A DNA stretch of 64,000 nucleotides from DATEPR01 sp036491115 (lineage in GTDB: Bacteria > Actinomycetota > Actinomycetes > Mycobacteriales > Pseudonocardiaceae), in assembly GCA_036491115.1 (NCBI GenBank), contig DASXCQ010000071.1, positions 61,606 to 125,605 on the forward strand. Reading direction: 5' to 3'. The position numbers and the translations under genes are program-made. Below, one piece after another: positions 28,772 to 36,587 of this stretch (its first letter is position 1; every line of letters starts with the position of its first letter). Under the pieces are notes generated by a model. The model searched no databases. It saw only the letters and a list, made by a program, of their open reading frames with translations, and was not told where the DNA came from.

Positions 28772-30039
28772 TGCCGCGCAGCCTGAAACCCTTACGCCAC
28801 CGTGATTTTCGCTTACTCGCCATCGGCCAGCTGACGTCCAACCTCGGCGACGCCTGCTACGCCGTGGCACTGCCCTGGTACGTCCTCGCCGTGCACGGCG
28901 GCCCACTGCTGCTGGGCACCGTGCTGGCCGCCTACGGTGTGCCGCGCACCGCGCTGCTCGCGTTCGGCGGATCGGCCAGTGACCGGTGGCGGCCGTGGAC
29001 GGTGATGATGGCGTCGGACACGGTCCGCGCGCTGGGCATGGTCGCCCTCGCCGTCGCCGCCGGACTCGGTCCGGCGAACGTGGCCGTGCTGGTGCCGATC
29101 GCTCTCGTGGTGGGCGCCGGGGAGGGGCTGTTCCTGCCCGGTTCGATGGCCATCGTGCCCACACTGCTGCCGGACGAGGACCTCCAGGCGGGCAACGCAC
29201 TCAGCTACGGCGGCACCGAACTGGCCACCCTGGTCGGCCCGGCGCTGGGCGGCGCGCTGGTCGCGCTGATCGGCCCGGCCCCCGTCTTCTGGGTGGACGC
29301 GGCCACGTTCGCGGTGTCCGCGGCGACCCTGGCCGGCATCCGCATCCGCAAGCTGCACGCCGTCGCGGCGACGACCGAACCGGCGGCCGAGCCCGCGGCC
29401 CGGCCCAGCCTGCGCTCCCTGCTGCGCGAACCGGTGCTGCTGATCATCCTGCTGACCACCGTGGCGGCCAATCTCGGCGCGTCGGGCTCGTTCGAGGTGG
29501 CGTTGCCGGCGCTGGCGCACGGCCCGCTGCACACCGGCGCCGCCGGCTTCGGCGGGCTTGTCGCGGCCATCGGCGCGGGCGGGCTGATCGGCACGCTCGT
29601 CGCCGGACAGGTCAGGCAGTCCAGGCGTCCGGCGATCGTCTGCTCCATCGTGTTCCTCGGCGCGGCCGTGACGCTGTCGCTGGTGCCCTACGTCGGTACC
29701 GCGATCGCGACCGGTGTGGTGCTGGCGATCGACGGCATGCTCATCGGTTTCGCCAACATCGTCATGATCACGGTCTTCCAGCGGTGGACGCCGCCTGCCG
29801 TGCTGGGCCGGGTCACCGGACTGCTGCTGCTGTGCAGTTACGGCATGTTCCCCGTCTCGGCGGTCGTCGGCGCGCTGGTCGTGCAGTACTTCGGGCCGGC
29901 GCCGTTCTTCCCCGTCGCCGGGGCGTGCCTGGCCACGGCGATCCTGGTGGCGCTGTGCCAGCGCCGGTGGCGTCAGCTCGGCACGCCGGACGCCGAGCAG
30001 CTGGTCACATCCGTTCCCCAGCCTCAACCGACAGACTGA
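28768..30039 (+). CDS. MFS transporter (MFS_3/EntS-like efflux)
   Basis: 423 residues with about 12 predicted membrane helices. It begins SLKPLRHRDFRLLAIGQLTSNLGDA, the start typical of MFS_3 exporters, and has the loop-2 motif GGSASDRWRPWTVM. Members export siderophores, macrolides or other drugs. It is coupled to the ArsR gene, which probably responds to the exported compound. It overlaps the convergent DUF1684 gene by 35 bases. Confidence 0.9.
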   Translation: MMPRSLKPLRHRDFRLLAIGQLTSNLGDACYAVALPWYVLAVHGGPLLLGTVLAAYGVPRTALLAFGGSASDRWRPWTVMMASDTVRALGMVALAVAAGLGPANVAVLVPIALVVGAGEGLFLPGSMAIVPTLLPDEDLQAGNALSYGGTELATLVGPALGGALVALIGPAPVFWVDAATFAVSAATLAGIRIRKLHAVAATTEPAAEPAARPSLRSLLREPVLLIILLTTVAANLGASGSFEVALPALAHGPLHTGAAGFGGLVAAIGAGGLIGTLVAGQVRQSRRPAIVCSIVFLGAAVTLSLVPYVGTAIATGVVLAIDGMLIGFANIVMITVFQRWTPPAVLGRVTGLLLLCSYGMFPVSAVVGALVVQYFGPAPFFPVAGACLATAILVALCQRRWRQLGTPDAEQLVTSVPQPQPTD

Positions 30040-30604
30040 TCGTGTTGCCGGGCGGCGCGAGTGGACACTGCCACGCGCTGTCGTACCGGCACGACGGGTG
30101 GTACAGGAAGTTCAGGTCCAACACGACGTGGTCGGCCGGGCCGCCGAGATCGGCGCCCTTGGCGGTGTCCAGCGCGTACCGGCCGCCACCGTAGCTGCCC
30201 CGCCCGGCCGACCCGTCCCGGATCGGCACGAACAGGCCACCGCCGTACTGGCGCAACCACCACACGTCCAGGCCGGCGCCGAGGAACTCGACGTGCCCGA
30301 CGCGCGACATCGACGTGGTGCCGTCGTTGTCCGTCGGCACGTCGAGCTCCAGCGGATCGCTGGGCAGCACGGGCAGGGTGAACCGCAGCTCAGGTTGGTA
30401 GTCCCAGTAGGGCAGGCCGGTGTCGCGCAGCGGATCCCCCTGCGGCAGCGGGCTCTGCGGGTGGGTGCGGAACAGCTCGTCCCGGCGGGCCTGCCAGAAC
30501 ACGTGGGCCCGAGCCGGATCGGACTCGGCCCGGACGGCCGCGTACAGCTGGCCGACCTGCCGCCGGTAGTCCGCCAACTGGAGCGTGGCCGTGATCGTCG
30601 CCAT
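30005..30604 (-). CDS. DUF1684 family protein
   Basis: 199 residues. The C-terminal signature GGRYALDTAKGADL and LDLNFLYHPSCRYDSAWQCPLAPPGN is the hallmark of DUF1684, which contains a conserved HPSC motif, with RDELFRTHPQSPL near the N-terminus. Its biochemical role is unknown. Start ATG at 30604. It lies 25 bases after the SDR gene on the same strand and may be the last gene of that operon. Confidence 0.9.
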   Translation of the reverse strand: MATITATLQLADYRRQVGQLYAAVRAESDPARAHVFWQARRDELFRTHPQSPLPQGDPLRDTGLPYWDYQPELRFTLPVLPSDPLELDVPTDNDGTTSMSRVGHVEFLGAGLDVWWLRQYGGGLFVPIRDGSAGRGSYGGGRYALDTAKGADLGGPADHVVLDLNFLYHPSCRYDSAWQCPLAPPGNTISLSVEAGERM

Positions 30605-30629
30605 GGCGACGAGCATAGGTCGGCGGGCG

Positions 30630-31418
30630 TCACCCGGCCGCCGGCAGTGACACGCCGCTCAACTCGGCGCACGCCGAGAGCAGCCGCTCCTGCAGGTCCA
30701 CATCCCCGGCATCGGGATGCGCCGGGTACCGCCGCTGGTGGTAGAAGTAGCCGCCGGTCTCCCCGGCCGCCGCGTCGTCGACCGCCAGCCATGCCTGCGT
30801 CTCGGCGCCCCGTGCCAGGTCGCCGGGTGCCTCCGGGCCGCCCATCTTCGTCGCCACCCAGCCGGGATCGACCGCGTTGCTCGCCACCGACGGCCACCGC
30901 CGGGCCGCCGCGAACGCCAGCACCACGTCCCACAGCTTGCTGTCCGAGTACGCCTGGGTGCCGACCCAGCGGCGCCGCTCCCACTGCAGGTCGTCCAGCC
31001 CGGGATCGCCACCACGGTGCAGGCCGGACGTGAGGTACACCAACCGGCCCGGTACCGGCAGCAGCGCGGTCAACACGTAGGGCGCGAGCACGTTGATGGC
31101 GAACACGTGCGCCAGCCCGTCCTCGGTGCGCACCCGCGCGCGTTCCTGGTGGCCGATGCCGACGTTGTGGATCACCGCGTCGAACGCCTGGCGGGCGGTC
31201 GCCTGTTCGGCGACCGCCCGCATTCCGGCCAGCGTGCTGACATCACCCACGACAACGCCTGCCGCTGCCGGGAGACCGCGCACCGCGTCCTCGGCGCGTC
31301 GCTCGTTCCTGGCGTGCAGGGTGACGTCATGTCCGGACCCGGCAAGCAGCCGACCTGCCATCAGGCCGAGCCCGTCGCTGGAACCTGTGATGAAGACTCG
31401 GGTCACCGGGTCACTCAA
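30630..31418 (-). CDS. Short-chain dehydrogenase/reductase
   Basis: 262 residues. NAD(P) motif TGSSDGLGLMAG at the N-terminus, IHNVGIG, and the catalytic Ser in YLTSGLHRG with YSDSK (Tyr-x-x-x-Lys). The arrangement resembles the retinol-dehydrogenase/protochlorophyllide-reductase-like SDR branch. The start overlaps the preceding unknown gene by 8 bases, so the two are coupled. As the only recognisable enzyme in this operon it may tailor the product of the neighbouring PksE locus; that is inference. Confidence 0.87.
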   Translation of the reverse strand: MSDPVTRVFITGSSDGLGLMAGRLLAGSGHDVTLHARNERRAEDAVRGLPAAAGVVVGDVSTLAGMRAVAEQATARQAFDAVIHNVGIGHQERARVRTEDGLAHVFAINVLAPYVLTALLPVPGRLVYLTSGLHRGGDPGLDDLQWERRRWVGTQAYSDSKLWDVVLAFAAARRWPSVASNAVDPGWVATKMGGPEAPGDLARGAETQAWLAVDDAAAGETGGYFYHQRRYPAHPDAGDVDLQERLLSACAELSGVSLPAAG

Positions 31419-31956
31419 CCACGGTCACCGGCACGATCAACTCCAGTACCGGTCGCTGCGGCATCCCGTCGGTGATCATCCGCTCCAGCGTGTCCGCGGA
31501 CTGTTCCGCGGTGTCGCTGGTCAGCCGGCTGTACCGGGCGTGCGCGTAGCTGGGCCGGCCGCTGGACGCCTCCAGCGAGAAGGACTTCACGGCCGACTCG
31601 CCCGGCCGCACCAGGCCGTCGAAGAAGGTCAGCCTGCGCTGGTCCGGCGTCATGAACGTCCTCGCGAACTGGGTGGACGCGATGACCGTGCCGGCGTCGT
31701 TGACGAACGTGGTGTTCTCGTCCGTGGTGATCTGCATGGCCACCCAGACCTGGTCGGTCAGGTTCGTCTCGGCCTTGACCACCTGCCAGCGGCCCGACTC
31801 GGGCAGGGTGATCGACATCGACAGGTCGTGGTCGGTCGCGTCCACCGCACCGGACACCAGCAGCAGCCGGCGCGCCACGTGGGCCACGGCGCTCATCGGG
31901 ATGTCCCGCGCGCGGACCCGGGACGACACGTCAAGACCTGGAACCTCCGCCGACAT
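31411..31956 (-). CDS. Unrecognised 181-residue protein, PksE-flanking operon
   Basis: No family recognised. The sequence is mostly beta with many TT/TD pairs, begins with a helix (SAVAHVARRLLLVSGAVD), and ends LELIVPVTVVE. It has no signal peptide, membrane helix or cysteine. AGGAGG precedes the ATG at 31956. It overlaps the SDR start and follows two other unknown small genes at 25-base or shorter gaps, so it belongs to a four-gene operon next to the PksE regulators. Confidence 0.7.
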   Translation of the reverse strand: MSAEVPGLDVSSRVRARDIPMSAVAHVARRLLLVSGAVDATDHDLSMSITLPESGRWQVVKAETNLTDQVWVAMQITTDENTTFVNDAGTVIASTQFARTFMTPDQRRLTFFDGLVRPGESAVKSFSLEASSGRPSYAHARYSRLTSDTAEQSADTLERMITDGMPQRPVLELIVPVTVVE

Positions 31957-31981
31957 GGCGTCCTCCTCGATCCGGACGGTG

Positions 31982-32278
31982 TCAGGCGGCGTCCAGGTCC
32001 AGATCGGACGCGCCGTCCACCGAGCCGATGTACGAAATGCCGAAATTGTTGAACGGGAATATGCCGATCTTGACGACCAGGTCCTCCCGTGCCAGCACGA
32101 AGAACTCGCCCGGCCGCTTGACGTCGTCGAACACCTTGTGGCTGTGGAAGACCGATCCGTCCGACACGGCGAACAACACGTCGTACACCGCGTTCTTGTC
32201 GGCCTGATTGGCGGTCTGCGTCCACTTCTCCAGGCAGGCGACGCCCACGTTGAGTCGACGCTTACGTCCCGTCGCCAC
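31982..32278 (-). CDS. Unrecognised 98-residue protein, PksE-flanking operon
   Basis: Starts at a GTG overlapping the end of the upstream gene by 17 bases; a longer form from 32329 would overlap more and looks less likely. It contains LNVGVACLEKWTQTANQADK and a beta-rich second half (VKIGIFPFNNFGISYIGSVD) ending DLDLDAA. I do not recognise it. Aromatic-rich composition and lack of a signal peptide suggest a small cytoplasmic binding protein. Confidence 0.65.
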   Translation of the reverse strand: MATGRKRRLNVGVACLEKWTQTANQADKNAVYDVLFAVSDGSVFHSHKVFDDVKRPGEFFVLAREDLVVKIGIFPFNNFGISYIGSVDGASDLDLDAA

Positions 32279-32573
32279 GGTGCCGCGCCTCGATCCCCGC
32301 GATGACCTCTGCGAGGTCCCGTGGTTCACCCGGCTCCTCGCGGATCATGGTGGCCAGCACATAGGCCGGATTGCGCTCCATCTTGGCCGTCATCCGCAGG
32401 CTGGCGATGAAGTGGTCGATGATCGTGAGATCCCCGGTGTGCTCGTAGTGGGCGAGCGTGCGGATCAACCGCCGCAGCACCGACTCCTGACCCCAACTCG
32501 GCAGGCCGTTCAACGCGACCACGATCTGGTCGAACCGCATGCCGTCCTTTTCCAGAAGGCTCGTGGCTGGCAT
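32262..32573 (-). CDS. Unrecognised 103-residue helical protein, PksE-flanking operon
   Basis: An all-helical sequence (DQIVVALNGLPSWGQESVLR, LIRTLAHYEHTGDLTIIDHF, DLAEVIAGIEARH) with no known motif. GGGAG lies 7 bases before the ATG at 32573. It is the first gene of the operon 32573-30630 (perhaps to 30005). It is separated from the HxlR gene by a hairpin at 32721-32756, so it probably has its own promoter in 32574-32720. Confidence 0.65.
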   Translation of the reverse strand: MPATSLLEKDGMRFDQIVVALNGLPSWGQESVLRRLIRTLAHYEHTGDLTIIDHFIASLRMTAKMERNPAYVLATMIREEPGEPRDLAEVIAGIEARHRGDGT

Positions 32574-32720
32574 GTTCCGCTCCCTTCCGGCGGGCGAACC
32601 GCTCTGTGACCAATTGTCGGTCTGACCGGGTTTTCCCTGCCAGTGGCACTGTCATCGCGCTGCCGTGAATCGCTCACGAATGTGTTCTCGTCCCTTGCGC
32701 GCGCAGTCGTGGAGACGACG

Positions 32721-32756
32721 GCCGCCCCTCCGGCCGGGTAGGGCCGAAGGGGCGGC
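32721..32756 (-). terminator. Hairpin terminator after HxlR gene
   Basis: A 15-base stem with one mismatch (32721-32735 with 32742-32756; GCCGCCCCTCCGGCC and GGCCGAAGGGGCGGC), 7 bases beyond the HxlR stop on the minus strand. Confidence 0.75.
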
Positions 32757-32763
32757 GACGACA

Positions 32764-33447
32764 TCAGTGGACGGCGAGGCCGTAGGTGCGGACCGGCGCC
32801 GACGGGATGTGGAACATCTCCACGAACCTGTCCAGCAGCGCGGAGTCGCCGACCTTGATGTGCACCAGACCGGACGCGAGCGCCTCGGCGGCGGTGATCT
32901 CACCGGCGGCCAGGCCGCGGATCGAACCGTAGAGGTCCAGCGCCAGGTCGGCCTCGGGCAGTTCGCCCTCGGCGACCCGCAGGTGACCGTCGTCCACCAC
33001 GGCGTGCACCACGAACTCGCCGTAGTTGATCTGGAACGACACGTGGACGTTCTCCGTGTACTCGGGCCGGAACGTGGTGTACAGCGAGAGGATCGCGGTG
33101 TCCAGGCCGAAGGCGTCGCCCGCGGCCGGGTCACCCAGGGAGCGGGCGCCCCACAGGCCGAGCTGCAACAGCACGGCCTCCAGCTCGCTGCCGTACTCGG
33201 TGAGCTCGTACACCACGGCGGCGTCCAGCTTGGGCAGCACCCGGCGCCGGATCACGCCGGCCTCCTCCAGCTCGTTGAGCCGGGTGGACAGGATGCTCAC
33301 CGGAATCCGGGGCAGGCCCTCGCGCAGGTCCGTGAACCGCTTCGGGCCGAGGATCAGGTCACGGACGACGAGCAGCGACCAGCGCTCCCCGACCAGCTCC
33401 AAGGCGCGCGCCAGGCCACAAAACTGTCCGTACGTACGACCGGTCAT
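32764..33447 (-). CDS. HxlR-family regulator fused to SCP2-like sterol/lipid-binding domain
   Basis: 227 residues. The N-terminal HxlR winged helix (RALELVGERWSLLVVRDLIL, KRFTDLREGLPRIPVSILSTRLNELEEAGVIRR, then VVYELTEYG) is followed by a C-terminal SCP2-like domain (about 135-225; DLALDLYGSIRGLAAGEITAAEAL). HxlR proteins act as dimers on palindromes; the lipid-binding domain could sense a hydrophobic ligand such as a polyketide. A 15-base palindrome lies 25 bases before its start codon. It is likely a local regulator of the PksE locus. Confidence 0.88.
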   Translation of the reverse strand: MTGRTYGQFCGLARALELVGERWSLLVVRDLILGPKRFTDLREGLPRIPVSILSTRLNELEEAGVIRRRVLPKLDAAVVYELTEYGSELEAVLLQLGLWGARSLGDPAAGDAFGLDTAILSLYTTFRPEYTENVHVSFQINYGEFVVHAVVDDGHLRVAEGELPEADLALDLYGSIRGLAAGEITAAEALASGLVHIKVGDSALLDRFVEMFHIPSAPVRTYGLAVH

Positions 33448-33471
33448 GCGTCAGTCCTCACTTGTCCGAAC

Positions 33472-33486
33472 GGAGAACGCTTCTCC
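33472..33486. promoter_or_regulatory. Palindrome GGAGAA-CGC-TTCTCC upstream of HxlR gene
   Basis: A perfect inverted repeat with 6-base arms and a 3-base centre, 25 bases before the HxlR ATG. The half-site GGAGAAGCGT recurs upstream of pksE at 36463-36472. This fits an HxlR operator used for autoregulation. Confidence 0.5.
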
Positions 33487-33523
33487 TTGTTGGGGCGACC
33501 GGCGCGGCGACGCCGGGCGGTGT

Positions 33524-34360
33524 TCACGTGTCACCGGTGGACAGCAGTCCGTGGTGCAGCGCCTGGAGTTCGGCACAGGGCTCGACCCCGAGTTCCGCGT
33601 TGAGCCGGGCGCGTAACTGGCGGTAGATCTCCATCGCGTCGGATCGCCGGCCGCTGCGCGCGAGCACGCACATCAGCTGGCCGTGCAGTCCCTCGTCCAA
33701 CGGGTTGGTGCTGACCAGGAACTTCAGTTCGCCGATCAGCTCACGGTGGTTTCCGGCCTCGATCTCCGCCTGGATGCGCAGGTGGTGTGCTGCCCGCCGC
33801 TGCTCCTGCAGGTCGACGGCGTAGGCGGTGAGCAGTGCGCCGCACTGCACGTTGGCCAGCGCGGGTCCGGTCCACAGCCCCAGGGCGGATCGGAACGACT
33901 GGGCGGCGTCGTCGTAACGCTGGGCGCCCATCGAGTCCCTGCCCTCACGGCAGAGCTGCTGGAACTCGGTGACGTCCAACTGCGCCGGGTCGATGTGGAA
34001 CACGTAGCCGGGCGACCGGGTGACCAGCAGCGTCTCGCTGTGTTCGGCCAGGCCGTTGCGCTCGATGCACTTGCGCAACTGGTAGACGTAGGTCTGCATG
34101 GTCGTGCGGACGCTGCGCGGCGGCTCGTCGGCCCACAGCTCCTGGATGATCGCGTCGACGTGCACGACCTTGCCCGGCCGCATCAGCAGCATCCCCAGCA
34201 GTTGCAGGATCTTCGGCGCGGAGGGCGCGAAGTTCACGCCGTTCTTGAGTACCTCCAGTGGTCCGAGGAGGGTGAACGCCACGTCGTCCGCTGCCTCGTC
34301 GCGTTGCCGGCCGTGGGCCTCGTGGTCGGGTCCGTCTCGGACCGCCAGTTCGGATGACAT
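33524..34360 (-). CDS. SARP-family transcriptional activator
   Basis: 278 residues, the standard short SARP length. An OmpR-type winged helix (FTLLGPLEVLKNG, PSAPKILQLLGMLLMRPGKVV, VRTTMQTYVYQLRKC) is followed by a bacterial transcriptional activation domain (LDVTEFQQLCREGRDSM, LHGQLMCVLARSGRRSDAME). SARPs are pathway-specific activators of antibiotic clusters binding heptameric direct repeats. It is the best candidate activator of the pksE operon 2 kb away. Confidence 0.92.
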   Translation of the reverse strand: MSSELAVRDGPDHEAHGRQRDEAADDVAFTLLGPLEVLKNGVNFAPSAPKILQLLGMLLMRPGKVVHVDAIIQELWADEPPRSVRTTMQTYVYQLRKCIERNGLAEHSETLLVTRSPGYVFHIDPAQLDVTEFQQLCREGRDSMGAQRYDDAAQSFRSALGLWTGPALANVQCGALLTAYAVDLQEQRRAAHHLRIQAEIEAGNHRELIGELKFLVSTNPLDEGLHGQLMCVLARSGRRSDAMEIYRQLRARLNAELGVEPCAELQALHHGLLSTGDT

Positions 34361-34911
34361 CGAAGGCGCCTTCCCGTGCCCTTAGGGTCTTTGTCACCCA
34401 CCGGAACACCACTCCAGCTCATGCCTGTATCAGGAAGAAAAGCGGTCGCCCGCACGCCAAACCATGACAGATCCGCCCTGCCCGCGGCAGTGACACCGAC
34501 ACCAGCACAACGTGTGTGGATCACACCGGCATATGAGCAACACATGGCGGGACGATGACGGCGACACTGGCCACCCGGCATTGTCGTTGGCGACGATTGT
34601 CCGGCCACCACTCCGGTATTGCCGACTTTCTCGTTGTCGTTCCCCGCGCCACCCCGTCGCCATCGCCCGCACAGCCCCGCCGGACGGGACACCACCCTGA
34701 TTCGGCAGGTCGGCGGCCGTCCCGTCCGGCCGGGCGATCGACCGCCGTGTCCACACCCGGCCGGTCCGGCGCACCCTGGCGTGCTCGTTTCTCGACCTGG
34801 TTTCGACTTCGGTTCGAGCCAGGGACCCCATGCTGACCAAGGGTGATGCCCGCGGCGACACGGACGCCGACGCGGCGCATCGCGATCCACGGCACAAGGC
34901 ATGGAGTTGCG
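34361..34911. other. Intergenic region between divergent SARP and zinc-ribbon genes
   Basis: 551 bases without a credible gene; short frames here have no ribosome site and no protein-like pattern. The half near the SARP gene is lower in GC (for example TATCAGGAAGAAAAG at about 34426-34440). It must contain the SARP promoter and probably that of the zinc-ribbon/AraC pair. I found no convincing repeat. Confidence 0.4.
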
Positions 34912-35478
34912 ATGGGGACGAACCCTTACTGCGTCGGCCGATGCCACGTCTCGAGTCGCCCGTCGGCGCGCCTGCTGGCCACGGACACCGACGTGCAGAC
35001 CTGCGCGTGGTGCCGGGCCGGGCTGCGCAGGGACCTGCGGACGCTGGGGGAGCTGTACGACCCCGATCCGGACACCGGTGCCGCCGCGGACCAGTCACCG
35101 CCGCCCGCGGTGCTCCACGTCGTTCTCGTCGCCGTGCTGGCGTCCTGGTGCCAGCGCATCACCGCGGATGACGACCGGGTGCCCACCGCACGGGAGATCG
35201 GGCCGCTGGTCGGCTTCCTGATCACCCGGCTGGACCGGCTGATGGCCCTGCCCGAGGCCGGCGACATCGCCGACCTGGTCACCGCCGCGGGCCGGGCCCG
35301 CCATCCCAACCCGATGCGCCGCATCTCCTACGGCCGGTGCCGCTGGCCCGGCTGCGATCGCACGGTGTTCGCGACGGTGCGCGCCGGCGTCGCCCACGAC
35401 CCATCCCGAGCCAGTTGTGCGGCCGGCCACGTGTGGCCGTCGCGACCCGGCGCGACCCACCGATTCGTCACCACGTGA
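34912..35478 (+). CDS. Zinc-ribbon-like protein of the OvmZ type
   Basis: 188 residues from the ATG at 34912 (GGAG 5 bases upstream); longer in-frame readings to 34843 are less likely. Cysteine pairs CVGRC and CAWCRAGL near the N-terminus, a helical middle (VLASWCQRI, PLVGFLITRLDRLMALPEAGDIADLVTAA), and C-terminal cysteines in RCRWPGCDRTV and SCAAGH fit the actinomycete family annotated as OvmZ-like, of unknown, presumably regulatory, function. It lies 16 bases before the AraC gene and is probably co-transcribed. Confidence 0.7.
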   Translation: MGTNPYCVGRCHVSSRPSARLLATDTDVQTCAWCRAGLRRDLRTLGELYDPDPDTGAAADQSPPPAVLHVVLVAVLASWCQRITADDDRVPTAREIGPLVGFLITRLDRLMALPEAGDIADLVTAAGRARHPNPMRRISYGRCRWPGCDRTVFATVRAGVAHDPSRASCAAGHVWPSRPGATHRFVTT

Positions 35479-35494
35479 CGGAGAGGAGCCAGCC

Positions 35495-36310
35495 ATGTTG
35501 ACGGCTGTCCACAAGGCGATTTCGTCGATCCACGAGCGGTACGACACCCCGCTGACACTCAACGAGCTGGCCGCGGAAGTGTATGTCAGCCCGTTCCACT
35601 TCTCGCGGATGTTCGCGCGGGTCACCGGCGTCACGCCGGGCAGGTACCTGACCGCGGTGCGGCTGTTCGAGGCCAAGCGGCTGCTGCTCACCACGTCGCT
35701 GACCGTCTCCGACATCGTGTGCCGGGTCGGCTACAGCAGCGTCGGCACCTTCACCAGCCGGTTCACCCGAGGGGTCGGCATGACGCCGACCCAGTACCGG
35801 GGACCCGAGGTGGCCGAACTGCTCGTCGCGATGTCGCCGGACTTCCAGCGCATCCCGTCGTTCGAGGTCATGCGCTCGGTCGGCGTCACCTGTGCCGTGC
35901 CGCAGCAGGACGGCGGCGCCCTGGTCGGCCAGCTCGAGATGCCGGACGACCGGGAGTGGAACACCCTGGTCGGCGTCTTCGCCGATCCGATCCCGCAGCG
36001 CGGGCCCGTCGCGTTCAGCGCGCTGGAGGCCGCGACGTCCGGCGAGCTGATCATCAACAACATCCCGCAGGGCCAGTGGGTGCTCATCGCGGCCGCCCAG
36101 GCGGTCGGCGACACCTCGCCGGACGGCTTCGCCATCGGGGTCGAGCGCTCGCCGATCGTCGTCACCCACGACGAGACCGTCGGCGTGCGCATCCGCCTGC
36201 GTGCGCTGCAGCCGACCGACCCGCCGATCGCCATCACCCTCGCCAGCACCGGCTCCGCACTCGGGACCAGCAACGTGGTGCCGCTGCGGGCGTTGCGCGA
36301 AGCGGCCTGA
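35495..36310 (+). CDS. AraC-family regulator with C-terminal effector-like domain
   Basis: 271 residues. A double HTH sits at the N-terminus (DTPLTLNELAAEVYVSPFHFSRMFARVTG, LTVSDIVCRVGYSSVGTFTSRFTRGVGMTP), followed by about 160 residues of beta-rich sequence that could bind a ligand; many AraC proteins have the reverse order. The ATG at 35495 has GAGAGGAG 8 bases upstream. It is the gene nearest to pksE on the same strand and a likely regulator of it. Confidence 0.88.
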   Translation: MLTAVHKAISSIHERYDTPLTLNELAAEVYVSPFHFSRMFARVTGVTPGRYLTAVRLFEAKRLLLTTSLTVSDIVCRVGYSSVGTFTSRFTRGVGMTPTQYRGPEVAELLVAMSPDFQRIPSFEVMRSVGVTCAVPQQDGGALVGQLEMPDDREWNTLVGVFADPIPQRGPVAFSALEAATSGELIINNIPQGQWVLIAAAQAVGDTSPDGFAIGVERSPIVVTHDETVGVRIRLRALQPTDPPIAITLASTGSALGTSNVVPLRALREAA

Positions 36311-36437
36311 CGGGCTCGGCGATGATGGGGGCGGCGGTGTATTCCGCAGCACGGGAGACGGCGACGCGAATCGCCGTCCCGCGGTCGCCCCGGTGCGCTG
36401 AATCGGTTCTCCGCGAATTCCGGAGTACCGGGCATAA

Positions 36438-36578
36438 TTGGAGAAGACTACCTGGCAGAATGGGAGAAGCGTCCGCGCAGGTAGCTGGTGCATCCTTGTC
36501 CCAACCGTGTTTCCTTGAACCAATTTTTTGGTACTACACCCTCACCGTTGGGCAGGATATCGAGCCGGCATATTGGAG
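36438..36578 (+). promoter_or_regulatory. Candidate pksE promoter/operator region
   Basis: The 277-base gap before pksE has lower GC than its flanks. It contains a direct repeat TTGGAGAAG (36438-36446) / TGGGAGAAG (36461-36469) at 23-base spacing; the second copy extends to GGAGAAGCGT, matching a half-site of the HxlR-gene palindrome. It also contains the inverted repeat ACCAA-TTTT-TTGGT (36519-36532). A GGAG site at 36575-36578 precedes the pksE ATG by 9 bases. I cannot place a clear -10/-35. Confidence 0.45.
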
Positions 36579-36587
36579 TACCGTGGT

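Noticed and set aside
31411..32573. Possible unbL/unbV/unbU homologues among the small genes left of pksE
   Set aside because: They are about 100-180 residues, lack membrane segments, and show none of the unb sequence patterns I know; the real unb proteins are around 300 residues.
34361..34911. Several 60-240 codon frames in the SARP/zinc-ribbon gap
   Set aside because: No ribosome sites, Arg/Pro/Ser-rich composition and no codon-position GC bias.
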